From Coptis chinensis (Eukaryota > Streptophyta > Magnoliopsida > Ranunculales > Ranunculaceae): 64,000 bases of DNA. Both the position numbers and the translations under genes were made by a program. The stretch is taken from positions 1-64,000 of the forward strand of contig JADFTS010000046.1 in assembly GCA_015680905.1 (NCBI GenBank). The letters run 5' to 3'. The notes beneath the pieces are model-generated. The model was not told the DNA's origin, searched no databases, and saw only the letters and a list, made by a program, of their open reading frames with translations. Below are positions 36,683 through 47,584 of this stretch, piece after piece; the first letter of the stretch is position 1, and each line of letters opens with the position of its first letter.

Positions 36683-37057
36683 TTAACACGCGTAAAATTC
36701 AACAAGTTCATCAAGAGATTCCGGCTGTGGATCAGCATTATCAAGCATCCAAAGCAAATGTTCGAAAAGCACAACCTCGCAATCTACGGTGAACTCATCC
36801 GAGCCACTAGACCGGCCCACGAGTTCTCGAACAAGAGGATTTTCAATAACATCGGCTGCGATAAGGTACCGTCTTCGGGATTTTCCAACGTAGACGGCGT
36901 GAAGATCACCAGAATGATTCTTGTCTGCTGAGAAAGAGTACTCGTCTTCTGAAGTTGCTGCTGCAGAGATGCTGGAGTTGGAACGTCCTGCTTTACTCAT
37001 TGAGTTCCATTTCTTTAGAACTGATTTCAGCTTCATTAACTTGCCTCCTTTTGCCAT
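36683..37057 (-). CDS. SAUR-family protein, SAUR76/77/78-like, single exon
   Basis: A 124-residue intronless protein. The N-terminus MAKGGKLMKLKSVLKKWNS is characteristic of the Arabidopsis SAUR76-78 group. A Ser-rich linker (about 24-48) precedes the SAUR domain at about 51-107: LHAVYVGKSRRRYLI, PLVRELVGRS, FTVDCEVVLFEHLLWML. It lies opposite in strand to SAUR 1 and 2. In Arabidopsis, At5g20810 (SAUR70) and At5g20820 (SAUR76) are neighbours. The same two types lie 4.7 kb apart here, which suggests an old cluster. ATG is at 37055-37057 and the stop at 36683-36685. A TATA-like element is at 37175-37181. Confidence 0.92.
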   Translation of the reverse strand: MAKGGKLMKLKSVLKKWNSMSKAGRSNSSISAAATSEDEYSFSADKNHSGDLHAVYVGKSRRRYLIAADVIENPLVRELVGRSSGSDEFTVDCEVVLFEHLLWMLDNADPQPESLDELVEFYAC

Positions 37058-37174
37058 TTAAATAGACGGAGTGTTAACGGAGGAGAAGTCGGTTTTTGGC
37101 TTTTAGAAGCTATACAAGTGACTTTTGAGAGAGAAGGGGAGTGGAATGTGAGAAAGGGGAGGGAAGGTTCGTGC

Positions 37175-37181
37175 TTATAAA
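37175..37181 (-). promoter_or_regulatory. TATA box of SAUR gene 3
   Basis: TTTATAA on the - strand, about 118 bp upstream of the ATG. Confidence 0.5.
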
Positions 37182-38507
37182 ACAAGGGAGGGAAGGGTAA
37201 CTTAGGAATAAACAAATATTGTTGGGCCGAAATTCGTTGTGTGGTAATTTTTTAGGCATTACGTGAGGGGACCATTGGATTTGTAAACCCAGCTGCGTTT
37301 TTGTTATTCTTTGCAACTTGTCCGTGCAAATACATACATTGGAAATAGAGATAACTGTAAAATCCACTACAAGCCACGGAGGCTCTAAGGCTAAGTCCTA
37401 CAGTTTGGTGAACCACAAGAGCATAGTGTTTGTATACAGATAACGAGATGGTGTTTATGGACCTAATGGATTTTAAAAATAATCCATCCTAGCCGCCATT
37501 GATAATGGCATGTGGAGTGTAAAAAACAAATTTTGTTTTGCTGCCTGCCACTTATAAAGGCGTGTGGAGTTTTAGCATTAAATCATCTATCTATTTTGCC
37601 TTTTCTTCTAACTCTCTCTATATAAAATATTGTCGATAAAAAGATAATTGGACAAACTTAATTATTTAAAATCAAATTTAGTCAACACGTTTTCTAGTTG
37701 CTTTTGATAGTGGCGTGTGTAAATGTTTTCTTTTCTACCGCCACTCATACTAGTATGCAAACCATATGTGATAGCGTTTGCGGGATAGTGTTTTTACGTA
37801 CTATTGGATCTCAATTTTCCTCATATTTCGTGGGATGGTGCACCATGGGACATAGCCGAAAACAGAAAATTTATTGGTCGGATAATAATAAAAAAATTAT
37901 TACCTTTTACTATTTGGAAACATCACCCGAAAATTATATAAAAGTATTTTGTTGTAAAAGCTCTTTAAGTAGTAAAACCATAAAAAATTCCTTTATAAAT
38001 TTTTTTATAAAAGTATCTTATCATAAATGTTTCTATGCAAAGAAGATTCTGAGTAAACACCGCAATTTGTTTTCGTCTAGCTTGCTTTTCTTTTCTAACA
38101 TTCTTCCTTTCATAATCTACCAAATACAAATATCAAATTCCTCAAGAAAAACTCGTTTTGTGGTAACATTTATCAATGATGTGAGTGTTTATTGCGAAAT
38201 AAAATAAAATAAGTACCAACTAAAAGCTTAGCGAAAAAAAAGGTATGACCTACAAAGTTGAAAGTTCTTGCTACTAATTAAATTGTTAATGAATTCGGAA
38301 TATTGGTACTGACTACTGAAAGTGACAGGCATGTGCAAGGGCTTTGCAGAAGTCTGAAGCCTAGTGCCAAGTTTATTGTTATTAATTAATTATCGGAAAA
38401 AAAAAAGGTTTATTGTTATTAATTTAAGACTAGAGACATTAGATAGGTTTATTAATATATAGATTGAAGGATCCCTAGATTGGATAGATTAAAGGGTTGT
38501 CCATCGG
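37182..38507. other. Intergenic, no gene seen
   Basis: AT-rich. A 169-codon open stretch at 37698-38207 is low-complexity (Phe, Ser, Ile, Lys), unlike any family I know, and probably chance. Confidence 0.55.
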
Positions 38508-38553
38508 AAAATAAAAATAAAAATAAAAATAAAAATAAAATAATAATAATAAT
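38508..38553. repeat. AT-rich microsatellite (AAAAT)n then (AAT)n
   Basis: Tandem AAAAT units pass into AAT units, directly upstream of the foldback MITE. Confidence 0.85.
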
Positions 38554-38568
38554 AGATTAAAGGGTTAA

Positions 38569-38779
38569 CTAGTATTACCCTCCACTAGATTAGCCAATTA
38601 AGATTTTCCCTTCTAGACTAGAGGGGGAAATTAGAGTCTTCCCTCTAAATATACGGAAAAAAAATTCAATTTGGATTGATCGTGTTTTTTTTGTGTGTAT
38701 TTAGAGAAAGACTCTAATTGCCTATTTAGTAGATAGAAATCTTAATTGGCTCATCTAGTAGGAGTAATACTAATCCTAG
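38569..38779. mobile_element. Foldback MITE with about 84-bp inverted arms
   Basis: The left arm (38569-38652) starts CTAGTATTACCCTCCACTAG and contains GCCAATTAAGATTT and AATTAGAGTCTT. The right arm (38697-38779) is its imperfect inverse (AAATCTTAATTGGC, AAGACTCTAATTG, TAGTAGGAGTAATACTA). The loop is about 44 bp and AT-rich. No coding capacity. TTA lies just outside both arms (38565-38567 and 38781-38783), compatible with a 3-bp duplication, but the exact ends are uncertain and I cannot assign a superfamily. Confidence 0.7.
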
Positions 38780-39099
38780 ATTAAATTTGCAAAATATATA
38801 GACGCCACCTTCCATCCTTTTGACCAATCAACAGTAACTACCATGATTTATATATTGTTTTAGTAAAAAGTATTATTTTTATATATACCCCTTGAACCAT
38901 CTATTAACTGGTGTTAACCATAGTTTTTTTTTGCTGGATAAGTTAAATATATTAAAAATATAAAAAAAGAAAAGAAAATGCAAAAGAATTGATGAGTATT
39001 TGGATAACCCAAATACCCAATACTCAAATACAAGCTCTCTCTCCATAGTGGACATCCAAACAGGTGTATTCCCTATTAGAACAACAACTAGATTTTGGA

Positions 39100-39117
39100 C
39101 CCGGGCATACGCCCGGG
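39100..39117 (-). other. Helitron 3'-terminal hairpin
   Basis: CCCGGGC and GCCCGGG form a perfect 7-bp stem with a 4-base loop. It lies 8 bases inside the CTAG terminus and is GC-rich in an otherwise AT-rich element. It is presumed to act as the rolling-circle termination signal. Confidence 0.8.
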
Positions 39118-39170
39118 ATATATTAAATATTTTGTGTGTTGAAAGGGCTTTACAAAATGTCACACAAATT

Positions 39171-39590
39171 TTCGAATCAGAATATATTTTTATTGAAAAT
39201 AAACCGAAATACGTTAATGAGCAGCGATTATGGTGCATAAGTATTTGGGAACTAAGGGATGATAGCCTCTCCACTTTGTGATTTAGGATATTAATCTATA
39301 ATTTTCAAATATAGTTATCTTAAACTCGATCTAGCTTGTATAATAGTTTTCTTAGATTTATAGTGATTTAGCGGTAAATTTTCGAATCAGAATATATTTA
39401 TATTGAAAATAAACCGAAATACGTTAATGAGTAGTAATTATGGTGCGTAAGTACTTGGAAACTAAGGGATCAAATTGAGATAGACTCTTCACTTTGTGGT
39501 TTAGGATATTAATCCGTAATTTTCAAATAAAATTATCTTAAACTAAATCTAGCTTGTATACTAGTTTTATTATATTTATGGTGATTTAGT
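39171..39590. repeat. Two 210-bp tandem units inside the Helitron
   Basis: The second unit starts at 39381 with the same TTCGAATCAGAATATATT word as 39171. Both contain AAATAAACCGAAATACGTTA and AACTAAGGGAT. The pair is clearly diverged by substitutions. Confidence 0.85.
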
Positions 39591-40074
39591 GGTAAATCAT
39601 CACCACTCGGCTTACGTACTAATGTGTACAAATCACTAAAATAGATTGATTGTTTTCATATTCTCAAAGAATACACTACTCCCACTTGAAAAGATTTATC
39701 ACATTAACGTGCCCTACGAACGGGTGTCATTATATTAAATTATTCTAAAAAATATTAGCAACTATGCATAGCTATGAGATATTAAAATTATATTAATTAC
39801 TCATTTAAATTTCTTGCACCACTCTCTATAAAAAGGAAGCATCAAACCTTGATAAAACTCATCGACTTCTTTTTATTGTTAGGTTTAACAATAGAAGTTT
39901 GATTGAAGTTTTGTGAAAATGCCCAATGTGTCGAAGATAATATTGAAGTTACTTGAATAGCAAAACATTCCTAATCACAATAAAAGAATTATGATAAACA
40001 CTACTTAAAATTCAAAACTATATTTGTCGAGACATTTATTCCCCCTACATATAATACAAATATGTTTTAGGGTT

Positions 40075-41560
40075 ATTAGTTCAATGCATTTGCATAAAGT
40101 TTATGATTTTCCATTAATTATTCTTTGAGGTTAGTTTAATGTAGTACGTTGCATCCAATTTCCAATTTCTCATTAATTATTCTGTTAGGTTAGTTCAATG
40201 CAATTGCATCAAGTTTCCGATTTATCGTTAATTATTATTTGAGGTTAGTTCAGTGCAATTGCATCCACTTTATGATTTCCCGTTAGTTATTCATTTAGGT
40301 TAATTCAGTACAGTTGCATCTAGTTTTCGATGTTTCGTTAATTAGTATTGAGATTAGTTCATTGCATTTGCATTCAGGTTCCAATCTCCCATTAATTACT
40401 CTTTGAGGTTAGTTCAATACATCAGCATCCAGTTTCTGATTTTCCGTTAATTATTTTTCTAGGTTAGTTCGATAGTTTACAATTTCTATACAATTTGCAT
40501 ACAAGTAAGAGTATGTTTTTATAAATTCACTTTCGTTTTGGGGTCCTAATTACTCGTAATTACTCATGTGAGAAGGCTAAAAAAACGGACATTTATACTT
40601 TGAGGTCATTGCGATGCAGTTACATCCGACTTTCGATTTTCAGTTAACTATTTTTTTAGGTTATTTCAATGCATTTGCATCCAATTTCTGATTTCTTGTT
40701 AGTTAATCTCTGATTTTAGTTTAATGCAGTTGCATCCAGTTTTTGGTTTTCCGTTAATTATTCTTTGTGGTTGGTTCAATGCAGTTTATTCCAATTTATG
40801 ATTTTATGCTAATTGTTCTTTGAGATTAGTTCAATGCATTTGCATCAAGTTTTCGATTTTCCGTTAATTATTTTTTAGGGTTAGTTCAATGCAGTTACAT
40901 CAAATTTATAATTTCCCGTTAATTATTCATTTAGGTTAGTTCAGTGCAGTTTCATCCATTTTTCAATGTTTCGTTAATTAGTTTTTGAGATTAGTTCATT
41001 ACATTTGGATCCAATTTTCGATTTTCCGTTAATAACTCTTTAAGGTTAGTTCAATACATCTGCATCTAGTTTATGATTATTTATTCTTTTAGGTTAGTTC
41101 GATGCAATTATATTCGGTTTTTGATTTCCCATTAATTATTTTTTGAGATTATTTCAATGTAATTACATTTAGTTTTCGATTTCCCACCAATTATTTTATG
41201 AGGTTAGTTCAATGCAATTACATTCGGTTTTTGATTTTCTATTAATTATTTTTTGAGTTTAGTTCAATGCATTTGCATCTAGTTTCTGGTTTCCCATTCA
41301 TTATTATATGAGGTTTGTTTGATATATTTGTATACCGTTTCCGATTTCTCGTTAAATATTTTTCAAGGATTTGTATCCAATTTCTAATTTCTCGTTAGTT
41401 ATTATCTGACATTAGTTTAATGCAATTGTATCCAGTTTCCGATTTCTAGTTAATTACTTTTTGAGTTTAGTTGATTGCATTTGCATAAAGTTTCCAATTT
41501 TCCGTTAATTACTCTTTAACCTCAGTTATGTATTTGAATCCAGTTTCCGATTTTCTTTTA
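40075..41560. repeat. Minisatellite, about 55-bp unit, array 1
   Basis: Roughly 25 imperfect units. Each has GGTTAGTTCAATGCA, TTGCATCCAGTTT, a CGATTTCCCGTTAATTATT block and TTTGA. Many units contain the 12-bp palindrome ATGCAATTGCAT or a one-base variant. The array is interrupted at about 40470-40610 by other sequence. Confidence 0.9.
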
Positions 41561-42104
41561 ATTATCCAATGTGGTGTGTAATACCAACTTCTACTGATCC
41601 ATCTGTAATGTCATTGCAAACATGACATAAAAAGTAAATTATGCTTGATTTACTATGTGGGGTCATCGAAGATTATTCAGTTCCCGATTTCCCATTAATT
41701 ATTCTTTAAATTATGCATGACTCACTATGTGAAATCTTAAAAGATTATCTACGAACAGGTGTTGTTATATTAATTATACTGAAAAATATTTACAAATATG
41801 CAAAACTATTATATATTAATATTATATTAATCACTTAACCAAATTTCTTATAACATGAAAACCTCACTCTCCATTAAAAAAAATAACTCACCTTTGATAA
41901 ACCCTTTAATTTCATTTTGTTGTTTAATAAAAGAAGTTTAATTGAAGTTTTGTGAGATTGCCTAATAAGGTGAAGTTTATATATATTGAAGCTACTTGAA
42001 TAGTAAAGAGTTCACAATCATTTGGAAAGAGATAAGATAAACACCATTTTAAATGCAAAACTATACTTATCGAGACATTCCCACAACATATAACCCAACT
42101 ATGT

Positions 42105-42590
42105 TTTGAGGTAAGTTTAATGCATTTGCATCCAGTTTTTGATTTTCCATTATTTATATTTTGAGGTTAGTTCAATGCAATTGCATCTAATTTCCAATTC
42201 CCGTTACTTATTTTTTGAGATCAGTTCAATGTAGTTGCATCCAGTTTCTGATTTTTCGTTAATTATTATTTTCGGTTAGTTCAATATATTTGCATCCAAC
42301 TTTCAATTTCCTGTTAATTGTTCTTTGAGGTCAGTTCAATACATTTGCATCTAATTTTTGATTTCCCGTTAATTATTATGTGAGATTAATTTAATGCATT
42401 TGTATCCAGTTTCTGATTTCTCGTTTATTATTTGATAAAGTTGCATTTGCATCTAGTTTCCGATTTCCCGTTAATTATTGTTTGAAGTTAGTTCAATGAA
42501 TTTGCATCCAATTTCCGATTTCCTATTAATTATTTCTTAAGGTTAGTTCAATGCATTTGCATCCAATTTATTTTTTGAGATTTGTTTAGT
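42105..42590. repeat. Minisatellite, about 55-bp unit, array 2
   Basis: About nine further units of the same family. A spacer of about 360 bp (41748-42104, from CTACGAACAGGTGT) precedes it. A homologous spacer precedes array 1 at 39715-40074 (from CTACGAACGGGTGT). So spacer plus array was itself duplicated within the Helitron. Confidence 0.88.
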
Positions 42591-42765
42591 GCAATACTCA
42601 AACTCTCCAAAGAAGTTCCATGTACTTGGGATTGTAGGCTATTAAAAAAGACTATCTTTCATATTAGAGTGACACATAGGAGAAAGAAAAAACTAACTCT
42701 CATATTAGAGTGCCACATAGGAAAGAGAAAATCCTCCATTAGAGGTCTCTGCTTTAGTATATAGA

Positions 42766-43040
42766 TAGTATATAGCATAATCTAACAAACTTGCTAAAAA
42801 GATTTTACCACTTGTGAATCAATGTAGGGTTGCCTACCATGTGTACGACTTTCTGTTGAGCTAAACTTGCTCCAACTTTGGCAAAAGTATCTGCAGAAAT
42901 ATTAGCTTCCCACCATACATGAGATATGGCCATCGAATGAACCTTGAGCTTGCACTCCCGTCATCTTGACTGAAATTGCCATGGTATGTCACCACTAGTG
43001 AACGAAGCCATCACTTGCGGTTGAATCGGACTTCGACCAA
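42766..43040. other. Intergenic, no gene seen
   Basis: Short spacer between the Helitron 5' end and the next element. Confidence 0.5.
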
Positions 43041-43626
43041 AGTCTTAACCATAGTTCATTATTCTGAAATCCTCCAAATTCTGACGGGCTGAAAAATTGA
43101 AATTCAGTTCGGAATACCAAGGACCGTGTCAAAATTTGCAAGATTACCCTAATTTATAACAACTATTGATTTTTTAGATCTGAAAATCCAATAGTCTTAG
43201 ATTTGTTCCCATTTAAAAACCCTATCAATTTCTAGTTTCTCCCTTTCTTGGTGGAGAAGATAGGTGAAAAAGATGTTATTAATGTGATTAGAACATGAAG
43301 TGAGAGTTTTCAACATACCATCAATGGTGGATGATATCGGGTCTACTTTTCTTCAATTTTCTCCTTCTTCAATTTATGATTTTTTTTTCACTTAAAAACT
43401 TTCAATTTTGATAGTGTGTCAAATATTTGGATCTAGAGTTAGTTATTTTTTAAAAATTGGTTAGTGAACTATGTTTAATGATTAATTCGCTTTTTAATCT
43501 TTTTAAATTTTTAATTTTTTTTTTGGGAATTCCAGTAGTGTATCGTTTTCGGTTTTTTTAAAAACCAAAATATCCAATGGAATTCCGAAATTCCGTTCGG
43601 AATCACTCACGAATCATAGTCTTAAC
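43041..43626. mobile_element. Small element with 9-bp target duplication, Mutator-like MITE candidate
   Basis: AGTCTTAAC is present at both 43041-43049 and 43618-43626. The enclosed 568 bp start CATAGTTCATTATTC and end with the inverse of ATGATTCGTGAGTGATTC. That is an imperfect inverted pair containing TT(C/A)...ATTC(T/C)GAA. A 9-bp duplication is typical of Mutator-like elements. No coding capacity. Confidence 0.6.
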
Positions 43627-44067
43627 TAGCTAATGCACTATTTTGCAAGCGCCGGTTCTTAATTTGTAGCTCCATTCAGTATTTTTATTTTAATTTCATT
43701 GAACAGCACCACTTCTTCATACTTCATATTAGACAGACAATAACCTTTATGTTGAACGCTTAATCTCTATCATAGTGTTAGAAAGCATGCCCTCCACAGC
43801 AAACTGTTTTGCTTCATTAAGCTGTTTGCCAATTGATGTTGCTAGACAATTGGCATGAAACCGACATTAGATTCAAAGCACTGGTATCATGTAGCTATCT
43901 TACACATGCTTTGTTGTTGCAAAGCCAAAAACATATGGGAAAATTCATTGAGTATCCACTTACGTTTTTAATTATGGAAATGGAAATTTGATAATGTCCC
44001 CATTGACATATAATCGATATGTTTCACTAAAACCATTGAATCAATCAGTCGAGGCCAAACAGTGATT
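43627..44067. other. Intergenic, no gene seen
   Basis: About 440 bp without recognisable features before the second LTR element. Confidence 0.5.
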
Positions 44068-44072
44068 GTCTA
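44068..44072. repeat. Target-site duplication (left) of LTR element 2
   Basis: GTCTA, identical to 53769-53773. Confidence 0.9.
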
Positions 44073-44369
44073 TGTATAATCAGATTTTACAACCTTCGAA
44101 ATCCCTATGTAATCTCTGATCTTACAGCCTCTCTCCTCTCTCTCCTCAGTTCTTTTTCTTCTTTTTCTCTCTTTTCCTTCTCTCTTATACTCCCTAACCG
44201 CTAACTGCTTCCTGATTCCACGATCTCCACCTCACCAGTTCATAACCGCTAACCGTCCACTACTGCCTCAAGTACCGCGGCCTATATCCTGTACTCTCAC
44301 TCTGGGTTTCTTAAGTTACCTCGGTCTTTGAGACATGTCATCCCCATGGTCATGAATTTGGTAGATACA
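44073..44369 (-). repeat. 3' LTR of element 2
   Basis: This 297-bp LTR pairs with 53476-53768. On the - strand it starts TGTATCTACC and ends ATTATACA. Indels dominate the differences between the two copies. Confidence 0.92.
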
Positions 44370-44390
44370 ATGCCCCCCTCGGCCCCCGAA
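44370..44390 (-). other. Candidate polypurine tract of element 2
   Basis: On the - strand, GGGGGCCGAGGGGGG lies three bases before the 3' LTR, as expected of the plus-strand primer. Confidence 0.6.
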
Positions 44391-44394
44391 CCTC

Positions 44395-47284
44395 GTGAAA
44401 AACTTCGTTTGGGGGTCCGAGATATTCTCAAATTTATCAATCCGGCCCCTACTTCTTTTACTTAATGATATCAACGTGTGCTTTCTCTCAACGGCACGCG
44501 TGCTATCTCTCAACGGACACGTGCTTGCTCTCGTTTCTCTCACACGCAGCGTGCTTAGCATGCCCATGCGCGTCATGATTACCCTCGCGAACCTCGACAC
44601 CTCGTTCTTCGATATCCACGTGAAAGCCCATCCTCGGACCATTTCTCTTGACCTTTGGATATCACTCTCCGAATATTACTTGCTTGCCCCTCGATGCCTC
44701 GAATCCCGCTCAAACCCTCAAACCCTTCATCTTTCTCATTATTCTTCCATCTTTCATTCTCTAACCTCAAAGACCTCTCTCTCTTCTTCCTCTTCCTCTG
44801 CTCGCTCTAATTGTTCCCGCTCTTCTTGTTAGCATCTTCCTCCAGCGTTCTCTCACCGGTTCTTGTCTCCGCCATTTGTGCTTTCTCTTCCTTGCTTGCG
44901 GCCGCATTGAAGGTCGTTAAGCTCTCCTTCCTCTTTCCTCTTTTCCATTCTTGGTTTTTATTTAGTTCCGATCATTTGTTCATCTCTTTTCCACGCCCAT
45001 TAAAGCCGTGGGATATCTTTATCTTGATCGAATTTTGGAAATCCCCGCTTCTTTGCCTCGCCCACTCTCGAATATCATGTGCGCCGGAGTCCTCGAACTC
45101 TCGTCGTCCGATCTGATCGATCGGAGACCCCACCCTCTAGATCTAGTAACACCATCGCTGACGGATCAGACTCTCCCCCTCCGCGGCGACAAGCCCTGCC
45201 GCTATCCCTTCTACCTCGGGAGATCGTTTAAGCTTCCCCACCCCCACACTACCGCAGACCAACCTAGACGCAGCGGTCAAAGCCGCTTATGGCATCCCGG
45301 ATGATGTCTTTGTTAGAGCATGTGTCGGTGTAACTCACTTTCCCCATCTTGTAGAACATGCGGCCGGGGAGCCCGGTCGTTACCGTTAAGGCAAATAGTA
45401 GCCGGCTTAAGGTTCCCCTCGCCTTTGCTTGGACGTAGAAGTATGCAATCACTTCAACATTCCGCCATGTCAAGGCATTGGCAATTTTGGCATGTCATGT
45501 ATGCTGCCAACTTTTACAACAAAACCAACTCTCCCCGGATCAAACTCCGGCATGTCATCGCCCATTACTTCATCAAAAAGAGTACCAAGTTTGGCGATTA
45601 GGCTATCAATCCTTTTGTAGTCGCCCACGAAAAGAAATCTTTCATTCTTCACATCACCACCTCGATAAAGTGTGGCACCATTACCCTTTGTATGTGTCCG
45701 AACTTTCTCGTCGGTCCGGACATCCCTTCCGAGGTTTCTAAGGCACTTACACTTTCTCGTGAGCGGTAAGTGTATCCGGCGAGCAAATTGTGTCCTTGTA
45801 TTCATTCTTATCCGTCTTTGACCTCGCCGCTAACTTTCTTTGTCACAGGTTGGAGGCCCGATTCTCATTCACAACTTTACAACGGCGTCTACTCCGCAAT
45901 CTTTCAGAAACTCCGCGATCCGAAACGCGACCAGGTCGCCTTCTAGGCATTGATCCCCGTGCCAAGCCACTCGGCTCCTTCTCGACCCAACCCTCAAAGA
46001 CTTCGGCCCGTATCAAGGCCCTTTCTACCGTCTGCCTCCACCTAAAGAGAGATTGCCCAAACCTTCTCCCCCCAAGACTAAGAAGAGAGGCTACACCAAA
46101 AAGATCTCTCATTCACAAGCCGAGGCCCTAAGAGCCGCCGCTGCACGGACCAAGAAACCCTCTACCGCTGCTCCAGACCCATCCACCCCAGCAGGTGTCC
46201 CCGGCTCATATTCTTCCCTTGCTGATTGGGAGGACGATTTTGCGCTCCTCCCCTCCGCCCACCCAGAACATGGATGTCAACAAACTCAAATTGTGGGACA
46301 GCGACCCTGAAGATGAGCAGACCGACTCGGCGCCGCAGGGGCCACCCGCCAAGAGGTGTAGAACTGCGGGAAACACCTCCACTCCTGCTGCCCCATCCGC
46401 CCGATGCAAGCGGCCCACGGCCGTTGGTCCCATCACCGCCGTCATGGTAAGGATCCGGTGCCGTTGGGCTGAAATCGCATCCCGAAGTTCAAGGCCAGGG
46501 ATCGCCCCGTCACCACTAGAGACTCCGCTTTAGACAATGCCGCGGTGGCTGCCTCTCTGTTCTTCTCATCCCATCTTCCACGAGATCAAGCCTACGGTGA
46601 CTCGGGAACGTTCTTGTGCCGCTACCGCCATCTACACCGGGTGGGAGAAGGTGAGTCTCATCTTGATTCTTTTGCCTTGCATCATTACTTTGTGTCACCT
46701 CTAACTCCTCTCGTGTTGGTTGAGGAGCTGGATATAGGCTACGCCATCCGGGATTGACTAACACCTTGGACACCCCGAGACGCGGGAAGGGAGATCCATG
46801 GGCGGGGCAGACGGCCGGAAGGCAAAATATGCCAAGTTGGAGAAAGAACGCGATGACTATCGTGCTCCGCCCTCAAGGCACACAACGACAATAAGGTCAC
46901 GAAGGGGCTCTCCGTCAAGAAATAGCGGACCTTCGTGCAAACCGACTAGTGAGAAGGCAAAGAATGGAGGCCGCCAAGCAAAACCACCTCTTGAACAATC
47001 CTCGGCGGCAACGCCTCGACCGCTTCCGCACTCTAGCGTAAAAGAAAATCGCTAGGAACTGTCGGATGGTCGAAGCTTTCCCGCTTTGGGGGAGACTTCT
47101 TCCCTCGCCGCCTCCTGCCCTTGACCAAGCTGCCGATCCACCTGCTACCTCCCCTCCGCTGTCCGACAAGGAGCCCGGCACTGTCCCGGTGGCCACTGAT
47201 GAGGTAGTAAACATATCCGAAGGCTCACCCCAGAAAGAGATGCCCGAGGACACCTCTACTCCCGCACCCGCCGAGGAGCAGTGA
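44395..47284 (+). pseudogene. Antisense extra ORF of element 2 (gypsy-type putative transposase-like)
   Basis: Runs opposite to gag-pol. In order, it has a Ser-rich N-terminal part (to about 44830) and a segment around 45290-45360 reading IPDDVFVRACVG. Then around 45400-45530 come LKVPLAFAWT, VCNHFNIPP and FWHVMYAANFYNK in shifted frames. This matches the core of PF04195 proteins (GIP--V-VR..., GLRLPL--F...VL-HFG-AP). A Pro/Ala/Glu-rich tail follows (46050-47284), ending in PAPAEEQ-stop. The C-terminal 72 codons (47066-47284) are open. At least three frame changes separate the conserved blocks. The function of this family is unknown. Confidence 0.65.
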
Positions 47285-47584
47285 TCGGAGTTCAACCTCT
47301 TTGTTTTATAGCTCAATATCTTTTGTAATATACTTGTTCTTTACTTGGTGTTCTGGATATTATGCGTGTCCCGTATTTCTGGGTGTTCCCAGCGGGCTCA
47401 AAACTTTGCCAATTAACGATGTATTCCAGATATTTTTGGGGAAAATGTTTTTCCAAGTTGCTCAACTATATTATGCTTAGTCGCCGCGGACAATTTGTTT
47501 TCGGGCCGCCGCAACCCGCCCAAAATTTGTTTACCACCACCGCGATCCGCGGATGGCTTCCCTCTCACCGCCTATGGCAGCCGT

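Larger units (their letters stand above)
39088..42765 (-). mobile_element. Non-autonomous Helitron, 3.68 kb
   Basis: On the - strand the element begins TCTATATACTAAAGCAGAGA (from 42765) and ends CTAG (39088). A short GC-rich hairpin lies 8 bases before the terminal CTAG. Flanking bases are A on the 5' side and T on the 3' side, so insertion was between A and T without target duplication. All four are defining Helitron features. No Rep/helicase coding was found, so mobilisation would need a partner element. The interior is AT-rich and dominated by tandem repeats. Confidence 0.8.

Noticed and set aside
37365-37790. CACTA transposon starting CACTACAAG
   Set aside because: The inverse end CTTGTAGTG and a 3-bp duplication were not found. 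A single CACTAC word is not enough.
37698-38207. 169-codon ORF on the + strand
   Set aside because: Low-complexity, AT-driven composition, with no motif, no neighbours suggesting function, and no codon bias like the real genes.
40075-42590. CRISPR-like repeat array
   Set aside because: Units are imperfect, contiguous and spacer-less in a plant Helitron. This is a minisatellite.
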